DNA of 64,000 nt, from positions 1,225,001-1,289,000 of the forward strand of contig NZ_CP032674.1 in assembly GCF_021730305.1 (NCBI RefSeq). The letters are read 5' to 3'. Source of the DNA: Xanthobacter sp. YC-JY1. Its GTDB lineage: Bacteria; Pseudomonadota; Alphaproteobacteria; Rhizobiales; Xanthobacteraceae. Numbering within the stretch: the first letter of the stretch is position 1; every line of letters begins with the position of its first letter. Under the pieces are notes generated by a model. The model was given only the letters and a program-made list of their open reading frames with translations, had not been told where the DNA came from and did not search any database. Shown piece by piece: positions 8,346-17,582 of the stretch. The translations under genes and the position numbers were made by a program.

Positions 8346-9351
8346 CTATCTGCGCTCGAAGCGCCAGCAGTCGCCCTCCAACACCTGGGCCATCTCACCG
8401 GCACGAACGAGATGACGCAGATGAGCCAGAGCCTCGCTCAGGCCAAAGCCGATCTGCGGTACGGGAAGGGGCCGAAACAGGACGCTCAACGTGTCCATCA
8501 CGGTTCGCGGCTCGGTGCAGAACTCCATCAGCTTGTCGAGCCGTTCCCTGTGGTGGGCGCGCAAGGCGGCGATGCGCGGGTGGAGGCCCATGAAGGGATC
8601 GCCGTGCGAGGGCAGGACCAGCGTGTCCTCGGGCAAGGCCTCCGAACTTGGTCAATGAAGCCAGGAAGGCCGCAAGTGGGTCGGAGACGGGATCGGAAGC
8701 GTAGGAGCCGATATGGGGTGAGATGCGCCCCAGGATCTGGTCTGCCGAGATCAGCATGGAGCGCCCGGCGCTGTAGAGGCAGATCATTTCGGGCGCGTGG
8801 CCCTCTCCGATCATGACGCGCCATGTAGTGCCGTAGAGGGTGAAGGCGTCGCCCTCCTCAACGCGAAGGTAGTGATGCGGGAGCGGGCCGACCCACTTGG
8901 GATAGATGGTGCCGCGGACCGGCAGGAAATCCAGGAATTCTTGCGGCGCACCGCACCGCCGGACGTGGGCGAGCAGGTGCGCCATCTCTGCGGCGGGGTC
9001 CTCGAGCAGGAGGAGGCGCGCCTGCATGAACTCGAGGCGGGTCATGTGGAGATCGAGCCCCGTCTTCTCGTGAAGCCATCCCGCGAGCCCGATATGGTCG
9101 GGATGGAAATGGGTCACGAGGAGCCGCGCGATGGGCCGGCCTTCGAGGAGCGGGCTGGCCAGGACGTGCTCGAACAGTGCGCGCGTCGCAGGATCGTCGA
9201 TGCCGGAATCGATCAGCGTCCAACCGTTGCCATCGCGGAGCAACCAGGCGTTGACCTCGCCAGGAGGAAAGGGAAGGGGGATCTGGATCCGCAGAACATC
9301 CGGAGAGACTAGGCTGAGGTGGCTTGAAACTTGGTCAACCCCGTTCATCAT
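8346..9351 (-). pseudogene. MBL-fold metallo-hydrolase, frameshifted
   Basis: From about 9351 down the frame reads a metallo-beta-lactamase-fold hydrolase of the glyoxalase-II-like type, with a start near IPLPFPPGEVNAWLL, the zinc motif THFHPDHIG and a later GHAPEMICLY site. Near 8639-8643 one extra base (GGAGGCC where GGNGCC fits) moves the protein into another frame. There it continues as LPEDTLVLPSHGDPFMGLHPRI and ends with FERR at 8346. The two parts join into a family-like protein of about 335 residues, so this is either a recent single-base frameshift or a sequencing error. All zinc ligands lie in the readable halves. It is the last gene of the element before the tRNA. Confidence 0.78.
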
Positions 9352-9660
9352 CACTGTCCCGCCTGCACATTGTAGGATCGCTTGGCCTCTCGCTCCGTCG
9401 GGCGCTGGGGGTGCCACAGATCCTGAACGAGCATTGCAGGCAAAGTAGCCGCCCTCTCCGGCCGCCAGCAATCCTACCTCTGCGCCTTCTACAGGCATTC
9501 GGCCAAAGCCGCCGATTGTTCGGAGCCCGTCTATCAATACGAGATCTGCTCGTGGGTTGGACGAGGAGCCGTACGAGTTCGAGGGCTGCGCTGCCGTCGG
9601 CATGCAATCCCACCAGCTCACCGGTGGGCAGCCCCATGTCGCCGGAGTTTATAGACAGCT
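9352..9660 (-). pseudogene. Unrecognised decayed coding remnant upstream of the MBL gene
   Basis: Two overlapping minus-strand frames show coding-like stretches (LVGLHADGSAALELVRLLVQ in one, ADLVLIDGLRTIGGFG and AEVGLLAAGEGGYFAC in the other) that would join by a frameshift near 9550. They run straight into the MBL reading frame without a stop. I do not recognise the family. It may be the 3' end of a gene that once preceded the hydrolase. From 9661 to 9924 I see no coding feature, only sequence between this remnant and the tRNA terminator. Confidence 0.3.
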
Positions 9661-9924
9661 AACTCAGAGCGGGTGGAGCTCCCTAAGGACATGAGGTCTG
9701 GAAGCCGTGCCGTCCAGCGCTCCGGGCTTGAAAAGCCATGATGCGGCAGCGGGAGTGCAAAAGTCCGCGGTGAGGAGAGGTGGAGTTTGAGAAGCATAGC
9801 CTGGCTTGGGGAAGGCGTTACCCCGCAGCCTGCTCCAGGATTTCCGGGAGGAGCCGATTCTGCGATTCATCTTGGAGACAATATGGAGACAAGAGCCGCC
9901 AACCCGGCCGCTGTCTCCATCAAA

Positions 9925-9952
9925 AATGACACGCCTTCTAAGGCATGTCATT
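9925..9952 (-). terminator. Intrinsic terminator of tRNA-Gly
   Basis: A near-perfect hairpin (AATGACA-x-GCCTT, two-base loop, AAGGC-x-TGTCATT) lies 20 bases beyond the tRNA 3' end and, on the minus strand, runs into a tract of five T. It is well placed to end tRNA transcription and would also isolate the tRNA from the element. Confidence 0.75.
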
Positions 9953-9971
9953 GATTTTTCTTGAGAGAAAC

Positions 9972-10046
9972 TGGAGCGGGCGAAGGGATTCGAACCCTCG
10001 ACCCCAACCTTGGCAAGGTTGTGCTCTACCCCTGAGCTACACCCGC
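9972..10046 (-). tRNA. tRNA-Gly (anticodon GCC)
   Basis: The minus strand reads GCGGGTG for the acceptor 5' strand, a D-arm with AGCTCAGGGGTAGAGC, anticodon loop centred on TTGCCAA (anticodon GCC), a TTCGAATC T-loop, and the matching acceptor strand CGCCCGC with discriminator T and an encoded CCA at 9972-9974. All stems pair, with a U-G in the acceptor. tRNA-Gly 3' ends are common integration targets of ICEs, and this one points toward the conjugation region, so its last 20-odd bases are a candidate attachment site that would have kept the tRNA intact after integration. Confidence 0.97.
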
Positions 10047-10088
10047 ATCCATTTGCCGGCGAGACAGTGTGTCGGCGGCAGGTGCGGT

Positions 10089-10117
10089 TCTATAGAAAAT
10101 GCCGGCGGCGAATGCAA
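10089..10117 (-). promoter_or_regulatory. Sigma-70-type promoter of tRNA-Gly
   Basis: On the minus strand TTGCAT (10112-10117) and TATAGA (10089-10094) are separated by exactly 17 bases, placing the start site about 35 bases upstream of the mature tRNA. This lies on the chromosomal side of the tRNA. Confidence 0.6.
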
Positions 10118-10205
10118 CACCCTTTGCATTCTTTCTCCGCCGGCCTGTGGATGGCGCGGCCGGGAAGCGGCCGCAAAGCCTGTTCGCGCAACGCCTGCGG
10201 CCACC

Positions 10206-10679
10206 TCACTCCCGATGGATCGGGTCAATCCACTTCACGTGCTCGGGCTTCTCCACCGGCTCGATGTCGAGATTCACCACCACCGGGTCCTGGCCGGAGC
10301 GCACCAGCACGCATTCCAGCGTCTCGTCGGCGGAGGCGTTGATTTCCTGGTGGGGCACATAAGGCGGCACGAAGATGAAGTCGCCGGGACCGGCCTCGGC
10401 CACGAACTCCAGATTCTCGCCCCAGCGCATGCGGGCGCGGCCCTTGACCACGTAGATGACGCTTTCGAGATCGCCGTGGTGGTGGGCGCCGGTCTTGGCG
10501 TCGGGGTGGATGTGGACGGTGCCGGCCCAGATCTTTTCCGCCCCGGCGCGGGCGCGGTTGATGGCGGTGGCGCGGTTCATGCCCGGGGTCTGGGCGGTAT
10601 TGGGGTCGAGGCGGTCGCCGGGGATCACCTGCACGCCGTCGGTGCGCCAGTCCTTGTGGTGGTGGTGGTCGGAACCCAT
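10206..10679 (-). CDS. Cupin domain protein
   Basis: The 157-residue protein is a single-domain cupin. The first metal-binding motif is around residues 66-80 (HHHGDLESVIYVVKG) and the second is VPPYVPHQEINAS near 107. It begins with a short His run (HHHH at residues 5-8). Such small cupins may be isomerases, dioxygenases or metabolite-binding regulators; no substrate can be assigned. It is transcribed divergently from ettA, with about 125 bases between starts, and is the first gene on the chromosomal side of the tRNA. The frame is intact and high-GC like the core genome. Confidence 0.8.
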   Translation of the reverse strand: MGSDHHHHKDWRTDGVQVIPGDRLDPNTAQTPGMNRATAINRARAGAEKIWAGTVHIHPDAKTGAHHHGDLESVIYVVKGRARMRWGENLEFVAEAGPGDFIFVPPYVPHQEINASADETLECVLVRSGQDPVVVNLDIEPVEKPEHVKWIDPIHRE

Positions 10680-10804
10680 CTTTTCCTCCAGAGCGCGCCG
10701 GCTCTATTCGTCTCGCGAAACATGCTGCGAACCTTGCCGCGCCTCGCCTGCGAGGCTAGAACGGCGCCAACTTTCCCGCACCCCTTTTCAGGAGACGGCG
10801 GCCC

Positions 10805-12460
<1,656 letters not shown>

Positions 12461-12483
12461 GGGGTGGGGTTTGAGGTATAAAG

Positions 12484-12503
12484 GGAGGGGCGGGAGCCCC
12501 TCC
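12484..12503 (+). terminator. GC-rich hairpin downstream of ettA
   Basis: A perfect 8-bp stem (GGAGGGGC / GCCCCTCC) with a GGGA loop lies 24 bases after the ettA stop. There is no following T tract, so it is a weak or factor-assisted terminator, or an mRNA-stabilising end. It sits only 13 bases before the next start codon. Confidence 0.4.
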
Positions 12504-12515
12504 GTTGGAGCAGTC

Positions 12516-13124
12516 ATGGCGAAGCGAATTGCTTTTGAAGAAATTCTGAATCAACCGCTGCGCTGGCCAAGACAGGGTGATGAACCGTTTGTTTCCACCA
12601 ACGAACCTGATGACAATGCTCATATTGCGAGCGATTGGTTCGCGCGCCTAGTCTATATGATGGAAGGGTACAAGGAGGCTGCTGATCGCTTAGTGGAAGC
12701 GGCGGAGTTAAATCCAGTAGACCGACATATTCTAGTTTATCCAATTGTATTCAATTATCGTCAATTCATCGAGTTAAATTTAAAGTATCACATTGCCGTA
12801 TACGGTAGTTCTGTTGGCGTAGGACCTATTTGGAATACTCACAATTTGGTTCAGCTCTGGAGCCATTTTGCAAATATTCTCGAAAAGTATGGGACATCAG
12901 ACCCAGATGAGGCTGACCCTGTCGTGATGGACGTGATCGCCCAGTTTGCAAAAATCGACGAACAGTCATTTGCATTTCGTTATCCACTAGACAATAAAGG
13001 AAATGAAATTCCTCTGACGCGAAGCGACCTAAATTTAAGAACGCTGGCCGACGTCATGAAAGCATTGGATTCATATTTCAAAGGATGTGATAGTTATTTG
13101 AGTAGTGCGAGATGGAAGGTATAG
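12516..13124 (+). CDS. Uncharacterised protein with HEPN-like features, AT-rich
   Basis: The 202-residue protein is not one I can name. It is soluble and largely helical in appearance. It contains RQFIELNLKYHI (around residues 82-93), then HNLVQLW (about 108-114) and FRYPLDNKGNEI (about 155-166). An Arg followed by a helix ending in His, with a second H-x-L-x-x-LW motif, recalls HEPN-type RNase or toxin-like proteins, but the catalytic RxxxxH spacing is not clear. The gene is distinctly AT-rich against the surrounding high-GC core, so it was probably acquired. ATG 12516 is taken as the start. It stands alone between ettA and a repeat-bearing gap, with no obvious antitoxin partner. Confidence 0.6.
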   Translation: MAKRIAFEEILNQPLRWPRQGDEPFVSTNEPDDNAHIASDWFARLVYMMEGYKEAADRLVEAAELNPVDRHILVYPIVFNYRQFIELNLKYHIAVYGSSVGVGPIWNTHNLVQLWSHFANILEKYGTSDPDEADPVVMDVIAQFAKIDEQSFAFRYPLDNKGNEIPLTRSDLNLRTLADVMKALDSYFKGCDSYLSSARWKV

Positions 13125-13200
13125 TCTAATACGATACCTTAATCTGCGACCCAAAGAAGGGGTGCGGGATAAGCCTGAGATATTTCAAAGCAATAGCCGG

Positions 13201-13304
13201 CAGGCGCTTGTGAAACCGACCGCACTCAGGTTTTGCCCCGCTGCGCGGGAGTCTTGCGCTGGGCCCCGGATCGGCGCTCCGGCTGCGCCGTCCCTTGTCC
13301 GGGG
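13201..13304 (+). repeat. Direct repeat copy A (~103 bp) in a gene-free gap
   Basis: The stretch beginning CAGGCGCTTGTGAAACC and ending near TTGTCCGGGG recurs about 216 bases downstream with roughly four fifths identity by eye. Both copies contain the identical core CTGCGCGGGAGTCTTGCGCTGG. The gap 13125-13590 holds these two copies and no gene I can support. Confidence 0.8.
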
Positions 13305-13416
13305 AGTGGCTCCGGCAAAGCCGTCGCCGGGCGGCGGGCACTCTCGCGCCCCGGCCGACTGCAACGGAGCGTAGCGCAGGGAAAGGAGAGCCGGGGCCCA
13401 GCGCAACGGCTCGCCG

Positions 13417-13519
13417 CAGGCGCTTCTGAAACCAGCCGTCCTCGGGTTCTGCCCGCTGCGCGGGAGTCTTGCGCTGGACCCCGGATCGGCGCTCCACCTT
13501 CGGTGTCGCTTGTCCGGAG
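13417..13519 (+). repeat. Direct repeat copy B (~103 bp)
   Basis: This is the second copy of the repeat at 13201, beginning CAGGCGCTTCTGAAACC and ending at TTGTCCGGAG. It differs from copy A mainly near the CGGCGCTCC segment. It ends about 70 bases before the DUF938 gene. Such GC-rich units are commonly dispersed in alphaproteobacterial intergenic regions. Confidence 0.8.
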
Positions 13520-13590
13520 CGCGCTCGCCGCAATCCGGTTGAGCCGGCGGGCCGGGCGGGCCAAGATCGCGCGAACGATCCCTGCCGGAG

Positions 13591-14244
13591 ATGTCCGTGA
13601 CTGCCCCCGACCTCGACGCCCGCCGCTCGGCGCCCGCGACGCTCAAGAACCGCGGCCCCATCGGCGATCTGCTGCTGCCGCTGCTGCCCCGCTCCGGCAC
13701 TGTGTTGGAGATCGCCAGCGGCACCGGCGAGCATGCGGTGCATTTCGCCCGCCGCGCGCCGCATCTGGTGTTCCAGCCGTCCGATCCCTCTCCCGCGGCC
13801 CGCGCCTCCATCGCCGCCTGGACCGCCGCCGAGGGCCTTGCCAACGTGCGCGACCCCCTCGCCCTCGACGCGGCGGGCGCGGACTGGCCGGTGGGCAAGG
13901 TGGACGCCATCGTCTGCATCAACATGATCCACATCAGCCCATGGGATGCGACGGTCGGCCTGATGCGCGGCGCCGGCGCCCGCCTGCCGGCGGACGGCAT
14001 CCTCTTCACCTACGGCGCCTATCTGCGCGACGACGTGGAGACGGCGCCGAGCAACGTCGCCTTCGATGCGGACCTGCGGCGGCAGGACCCGCGCTTTGGC
14101 CTGCGGCACCTCGCCGAGGTGGCGGCGGAGGCGGCGAAGAACGGCCTCGTTCTCGCCCGGGTGGAGGAAATGCCGGCAAACAATCTGTCGCTGGTCTTCC
14201 GCAAGGTCGCGACTGTTTCGCCGCGCGGTGTCCCTGTGCCATAG
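13591..14244 (+). CDS. DUF938 family SAM-dependent methyltransferase-like protein
   Basis: The 217-residue protein has the DUF938 signature: an RRSAPATLKNRGPI start, a SAM-binding loop VLEIASGTGEHAVHFA (about residues 38-53), FQPSDP and CINMIHISPW motifs. It is therefore probably a Rossmann-type methyltransferase of unknown substrate. The family is widespread and usually about 200 residues long, so this looks complete. It is transcribed in the same direction as the envelope pair downstream, with a 126-base gap. The nearby repeats lie in its upstream region and could affect its expression. Confidence 0.87.
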   Translation: MSVTAPDLDARRSAPATLKNRGPIGDLLLPLLPRSGTVLEIASGTGEHAVHFARRAPHLVFQPSDPSPAARASIAAWTAAEGLANVRDPLALDAAGADWPVGKVDAIVCINMIHISPWDATVGLMRGAGARLPADGILFTYGAYLRDDVETAPSNVAFDADLRRQDPRFGLRHLAEVAAEAAKNGLVLARVEEMPANNLSLVFRKVATVSPRGVPVP

Positions 14245-14370
14245 TCGGCGCCGGCGCTTGCCAGAGGCCGGGCCTGATTCTCCGGCCGATGCCCCCGTCC
14301 GGGGCCGCCCGCGCGGCGGCCTTCAAGGGGGCCTTCAGCGTTCGAGGACAAAACTCGCTCGGGGAGAACC

Positions 14371-15444
14371 ATGGCGCGCGTCGTCGATCCGTTCATCAAG
14401 CTTTCCTCGCCCCGCATCTTCCTGGTGCGGATGCTGGTGTTCCTGGCCCTGTGCGCGGCGCTGGCGGCGGTGCTGCACCGGCAGATCGTCGCCGCCTTCC
14501 TCAACAATCCGGGGCTCAACGGCGTCATCTTCGGCGTGCTCGCCGTGGGCATCATCCTCGCCATCCGGCAGGTGTACCGCCTGTTCCCCGAGGTGGACTG
14601 GGTGAACTCCTTCCGCCTCGCCGATCCCGGCCTTGCGGTTTCGCGCCCGCCGACGCTGCTGGCGCCCATGGCCGCGCTTCTGGGCGAGCGGCTGGGGCGG
14701 ATGACCATCTCGCAGGCCACCATGCGCTCCATCCTCGATTCCATCGGCACCCGCCTCGATGAGAGCCGGGACATGGGGCGCTACCTCACGGGCCTGCTCG
14801 TCTTCCTCGGCCTGCTCGGCACCTTCTGGGGCCTCTTGGAGACCGTCTCCTCCATAGGCTCGGTCATCGGCGCGCTGCAGGTGGGGCCGGACGTGGGCTC
14901 CATCTTCGAGGACATGAAGAGCGGCCTCGCCGCCCCCCTCGGCGGCATGGGCACCGCCTTCTCCTCCTCGCTGTTCGGCCTTTCCGGCTCGCTGGTGCTG
15001 GGCTTCCTCGACCTTCAGGCCGGGCAGGCGCAGAACCGCTTCTATACGGACCTCGAGGACTGGCTCTCCACCACCGTGCGCGATCTCGACGACGGGCCGC
15101 GCGACCGCGCGCTCGCCGCCGACCGCGAGGCCGCCCCCCGCGTGCCCGCCGCCCCCGCGCAGATCACCCCTGCCGCGCCACTGGCGCTTCCCCCGCCGGT
15201 GCTGGACCTCGATCCGCTGGTCTCGGCCATGGGGCGGCTGGAGAAGACCATGACGGAGGCGGGCTCCCAGCGCGTCACCACGGCGCTGGCCCAGCTTGCC
15301 GAGAGCCTTCAGGGCCTCGTCACCCACATGCGCTCCGAACAGGCGCTGCTGAAGCAGATGATCGAGCAGCAGCAGGCGCAGCAGGAGCAGATGCGGCGCC
15401 TGCTCTCACGGGTCGAGGACGACGCCGGTCCGCGGCGCAACTGA
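14371..15444 (+). CDS. MotA/TolQ/ExbB-like proton-channel protein
   Basis: The 357-residue inner-membrane protein has membrane segments near residues 20-40 and 50-67. Two more lie around 140-155 (GLLVFLGLLGTFWGLL) and about 200-215, where the GMGTAFSSSLFGLSGSLVLGF sequence matches the TolQ/MotA channel helix pair. A Pro/Ala stretch and a Gln-rich coiled-coil tail (EQQQAQQEQ near 335) follow. It is separated by only 15 bases from an OmpA-domain partner, and the two presumably form an ion-driven stator-like complex coupling the membrane potential to peptidoglycan. No flagellar, Tol or Zorya genes are nearby. The natural role is unknown; the pair looks chromosomal by composition. Confidence 0.82.
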   Translation: MARVVDPFIKLSSPRIFLVRMLVFLALCAALAAVLHRQIVAAFLNNPGLNGVIFGVLAVGIILAIRQVYRLFPEVDWVNSFRLADPGLAVSRPPTLLAPMAALLGERLGRMTISQATMRSILDSIGTRLDESRDMGRYLTGLLVFLGLLGTFWGLLETVSSIGSVIGALQVGPDVGSIFEDMKSGLAAPLGGMGTAFSSSLFGLSGSLVLGFLDLQAGQAQNRFYTDLEDWLSTTVRDLDDGPRDRALAADREAAPRVPAAPAQITPAAPLALPPPVLDLDPLVSAMGRLEKTMTEAGSQRVTTALAQLAESLQGLVTHMRSEQALLKQMIEQQQAQQEQMRRLLSRVEDDAGPRRN

Positions 15445-15459
15445 GCGGAGGCAGAACCC

Positions 15460-16479
15460 ATGGCCCTCGGCCGGCGCGGGCGCGACCGCCACATCGACTA
15501 CTGGCCCGGCTTCGTGGACGCCTTGTCCACGCTGCTCCTCGTCTTCACCTTCCTGTTGTCGGTGTTCATCCTCACCCAGTTCTTCCTGACGCAGGAGATG
15601 GCGGGCAAGGATGACGTGATGCAGCGCCTTCAGGCGCAGATCCGCCAGCTCACCGACCTTCTCTCCCTGGAGCGCGCGAACAGCCAGTCCTCCGAGAGCG
15701 AGCTGGCCTCGGTGCGCGCCTCCCTCGAAGCCAGCGAGGGCGAGCGCGACAAGCTGCGCGGGCAGGCCATCGCCGTGCCGGCCCCGTCCGACACCGGCCG
15801 CGCCAACGCCTTGTCCCGCGAACTCGATCTGCAGAAGGACGTGGCCGCCCGTGCCGCTGCGCAGATCGAGCTGCTCAACCAGCAGATCGCGGCCCTGCGC
15901 CGGCAGATGGCGGCGCTGGAGGAGGCGCTCAACATCTCCGAGAAGCGCGACGCCGAGAGCCAGTCCAAGATCACCGACCTCGGGCGCCGGCTCAACGTGG
16001 CTCTGGCCCAGCGGGTGCAGGAACTGACCCGCTTCCGCTCCGAATTCTTCGGCCGCCTGCGCGATATCCTCGGCAACCGGCCGGACATCCGCGTGGTGGG
16101 CGACCGCTTCGTGTTCCAATCGGAAGTTTTTTTCGACGCCGGCTCGGCGGTGATGAAGCCGGAGGCCATCGCCTCCCTCGACAAGCTGGCGGGCGCCATC
16201 CTCGACCTCGAGAAGTCCATCCCGCCGGACATATCCTGGGCGCTGCGCATCGACGGCCACACCGACAACCGTCCCATCTCCACCGCGCAATTCCCCTCCA
16301 ACTGGGAATTGTCGGCGGCGCGCGCCATCGCGGTGGTGCAGTATCTCATCGCCAAGGGGGTGAGCCCCAGTCACCTCATCGCGGCCGGCTTCGGCGAATA
16401 CCAGCCCCTCGACACCGGCACCTCCGACGAGGCCCGCGCCCGCAACCGCCGCATCGAGCTGAAGCTGACGGAGAGGTAG
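15460..16479 (+). CDS. OmpA/MotB-like peptidoglycan-binding partner
   Basis: The 339-residue protein has a MotB-like start: a short cytoplasmic N-terminus (DYWPGFVDAL), one membrane helix (about residues 23-45) and the Asp near its start expected of proton-channel partners. A long coiled coil (about 50-190) leads to an OmpA-like domain (about 215-335) with FFDAGSAVM, IDGHTDNRPI and RARNRRIELKL, the peptidoglycan-binding signature. It follows the MotA/TolQ-like gene by 15 bases, so the two are a unit. It is a complete protein. A specific name (motB, tolR, zorB) is not justified, because the length and coiled coil differ and partner genes are missing. Confidence 0.85.
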   Translation: MALGRRGRDRHIDYWPGFVDALSTLLLVFTFLLSVFILTQFFLTQEMAGKDDVMQRLQAQIRQLTDLLSLERANSQSSESELASVRASLEASEGERDKLRGQAIAVPAPSDTGRANALSRELDLQKDVAARAAAQIELLNQQIAALRRQMAALEEALNISEKRDAESQSKITDLGRRLNVALAQRVQELTRFRSEFFGRLRDILGNRPDIRVVGDRFVFQSEVFFDAGSAVMKPEAIASLDKLAGAILDLEKSIPPDISWALRIDGHTDNRPISTAQFPSNWELSAARAIAVVQYLIAKGVSPSHLIAAGFGEYQPLDTGTSDEARARNRRIELKLTER

Positions 16480-16539
16480 GCCGGCAGCGGGGCGAGGCCC
16501 CCGCCGGTCGCACGATGGGGGAGGGGAGGCGGGGCGCCG

Positions 16540-16881
16540 CTACTCCACCAGATCCAGAAAGTGCCGCCCCTGGCGGTCCTCAATCTCCAGCACGAAGATG
16601 TCCGGGTCGAACTTCAGCTCGCGGGCGATCCGGGCGTCGGCGTCGGCCTCCGGGCTACCGGGGGCGACCAGCACCGAGAATTTGCGGTCCGCCGGGAAGG
16701 ATTCATCGAAGGCGGACTGCGGTGCCGGGCCGTAGAGCGCGGCGGTGCCGTCGAGGCGGGCCACCTTCACGAAGATGGCGCCGGCCTCCTCCGCGCCCTT
16801 GCGCACCAGGGTCGCATAGCACCCCTCCACCTGGCAGCGGCGGATGAGGGCGGAGACGAAGATCGCGCTCTTGAGGCGCAT
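16540..16881 (-). CDS. DUF1491 family protein
   Basis: This 113-residue protein matches the DUF1491 pattern, with MRLKSAIFVSALIRRCQVEG, GAEEAGAIFVKV and a C-terminal FVLEIEDRQGRHFLDL. The family is small, soluble, of unknown function and largely confined to alphaproteobacteria. Fourteen bases separate its start from the end of the peptidoglycan-binding gene upstream on the same strand, so it is probably the third gene of the histidine kinase operon. It looks full length. Confidence 0.88.
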   Translation of the reverse strand: MRLKSAIFVSALIRRCQVEGCYATLVRKGAEEAGAIFVKVARLDGTAALYGPAPQSAFDESFPADRKFSVLVAPGSPEADADARIARELKFDPDIFVLEIEDRQGRHFLDLVE

Positions 16882-16895
16882 TCAGGTCAAAGCCA

Positions 16896-17582
16896 TCAGT
16901 TCAGCGCCATGCCTGAGACGGAGCCCAACTCGCGCACGAGCTTGTCGGTGATCTCGCCGTCGGCGGTCAGGTTGCGGTCGCGCTGGAAGCGCACGATGGC
17001 GGCCCGCGTCTCGCCGCCCGGCCGGCCGTCCACCTTGAGGGGGCCATAGCCGAGCTTGGACAGCGCCTTCTGCACCGAGAGGATGCGCGGCGAGGCGCCC
17101 ACATCCACCGGCGGGCGCACGGCGCCGGTGATGTCCCCCGACGAGACGAGCCCCGCGGGCGGGCGGCTGGGCGGCGGCTCGGCGCGGGCATCGGCGGTGC
17201 GGGCACCGGTCGCCGGCACGAGGGGAGCCGCTGTTCCCGTCACTGACGTGCGGATGGAGAGATAGCCGAGCGAGCCAGTGGTGGCGCCGCCCGCCGGTGC
17301 CGACGCCGTCGCGGTGCCGGTGCCCGTTGAGGTGAGCGGGACTGTGGTGTGGTTGATCTTGCCGGCCCCGGCCGGGCGCGCCATGGGCAGGGGTGCGCCG
17401 GGCGGCGAGGTTTGGAGAACGAGCACGTTGGCGAGGAACGCGCCGCTGCCGGCCAGTGCCACCAGCGCTGCCATCACGTCCAGGCGGCGCAGCCGGCGTG
17501 CCTGCCGCGCAGTCTCCTCCGCCTCTGCGGCCTCGGCGAGTTCCGGGGGCGCTGCGTTTGCGGTGGCCGTTTCCAGCTTCAT
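16896..17582 (-). CDS. Membrane-anchored peptidoglycan-binding domain protein
   Basis: The 228-residue protein has a cytoplasmic N-terminus, one membrane helix (about residues 37-57, VMAALVALAGSGAFLANVLVL), a long Thr/Pro/Ala-rich linker, and a C-terminal peptidoglycan-binding type 1 domain (about 165-220, VQKALSKLGYGPLKVDGRPGGETRAAIVRFQ). It is probably held in the inner membrane with the domain in the periplasm. Its ATG overlaps the stop of the histidine kinase by four bases, so the two are translationally coupled. A signalling or envelope-sensing partnership is plausible inference, not shown. Confidence 0.85.
   Translation of the reverse strand: MKLETATANAAPPELAEAAEAEETARQARRLRRLDVMAALVALAGSGAFLANVLVLQTSPPGAPLPMARPAGAGKINHTTVPLTSTGTGTATASAPAGGATTGSLGYLSIRTSVTGTAAPLVPATGARTADARAEPPPSRPPAGLVSSGDITGAVRPPVDVGASPRILSVQKALSKLGYGPLKVDGRPGGETRAAIVRFQRDRNLTADGEITDKLVRELGSVSGMALN

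Larger units (their letters stand above)
1..9971. mobile_element. Right-hand part of an integrative and conjugative element ending at tRNA-Gly
   Basis: The segment holds the distal half of a P-type (trb) mating-pair-formation operon, then accessory genes of lower and uneven GC, two of them broken, and ends exactly at the 3' end of a tRNA-Gly gene on the minus strand. Conjugation genes plus catabolic-type cargo ending at a tRNA 3' end is the usual layout of an ICE integrated by a tyrosine recombinase. The integrase, relaxase, trbB-trbJ and the opposite attachment site are not in the window, so the element is seen only in part. The exact right boundary is inferred from the tRNA, not from a detected repeat. 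Confidence 0.6.

Noticed and set aside
9335-9637. Thiolase or ketoacyl synthase fragment
   Set aside because: AEVGLLAAGEGGYFAC is faintly like the end of such enzymes, but no catalytic motif is present and two frames would have to be joined; left as unrecognised.
9661-9924. Possible integrase C-terminus running toward the tRNA
   Set aside because: Short open frames approach the tRNA on the plus strand, but none shows the tyrosine recombinase R-H-R-Y motifs, so no integrase remnant can be supported.
14371-16479. Zorya phage-defence system (ZorA/ZorB)
   Set aside because: The channel plus OmpA pair is superficially similar, but no ZorC, ZorD or ZorE-like gene lies nearby and the flanks are housekeeping genes with core composition.
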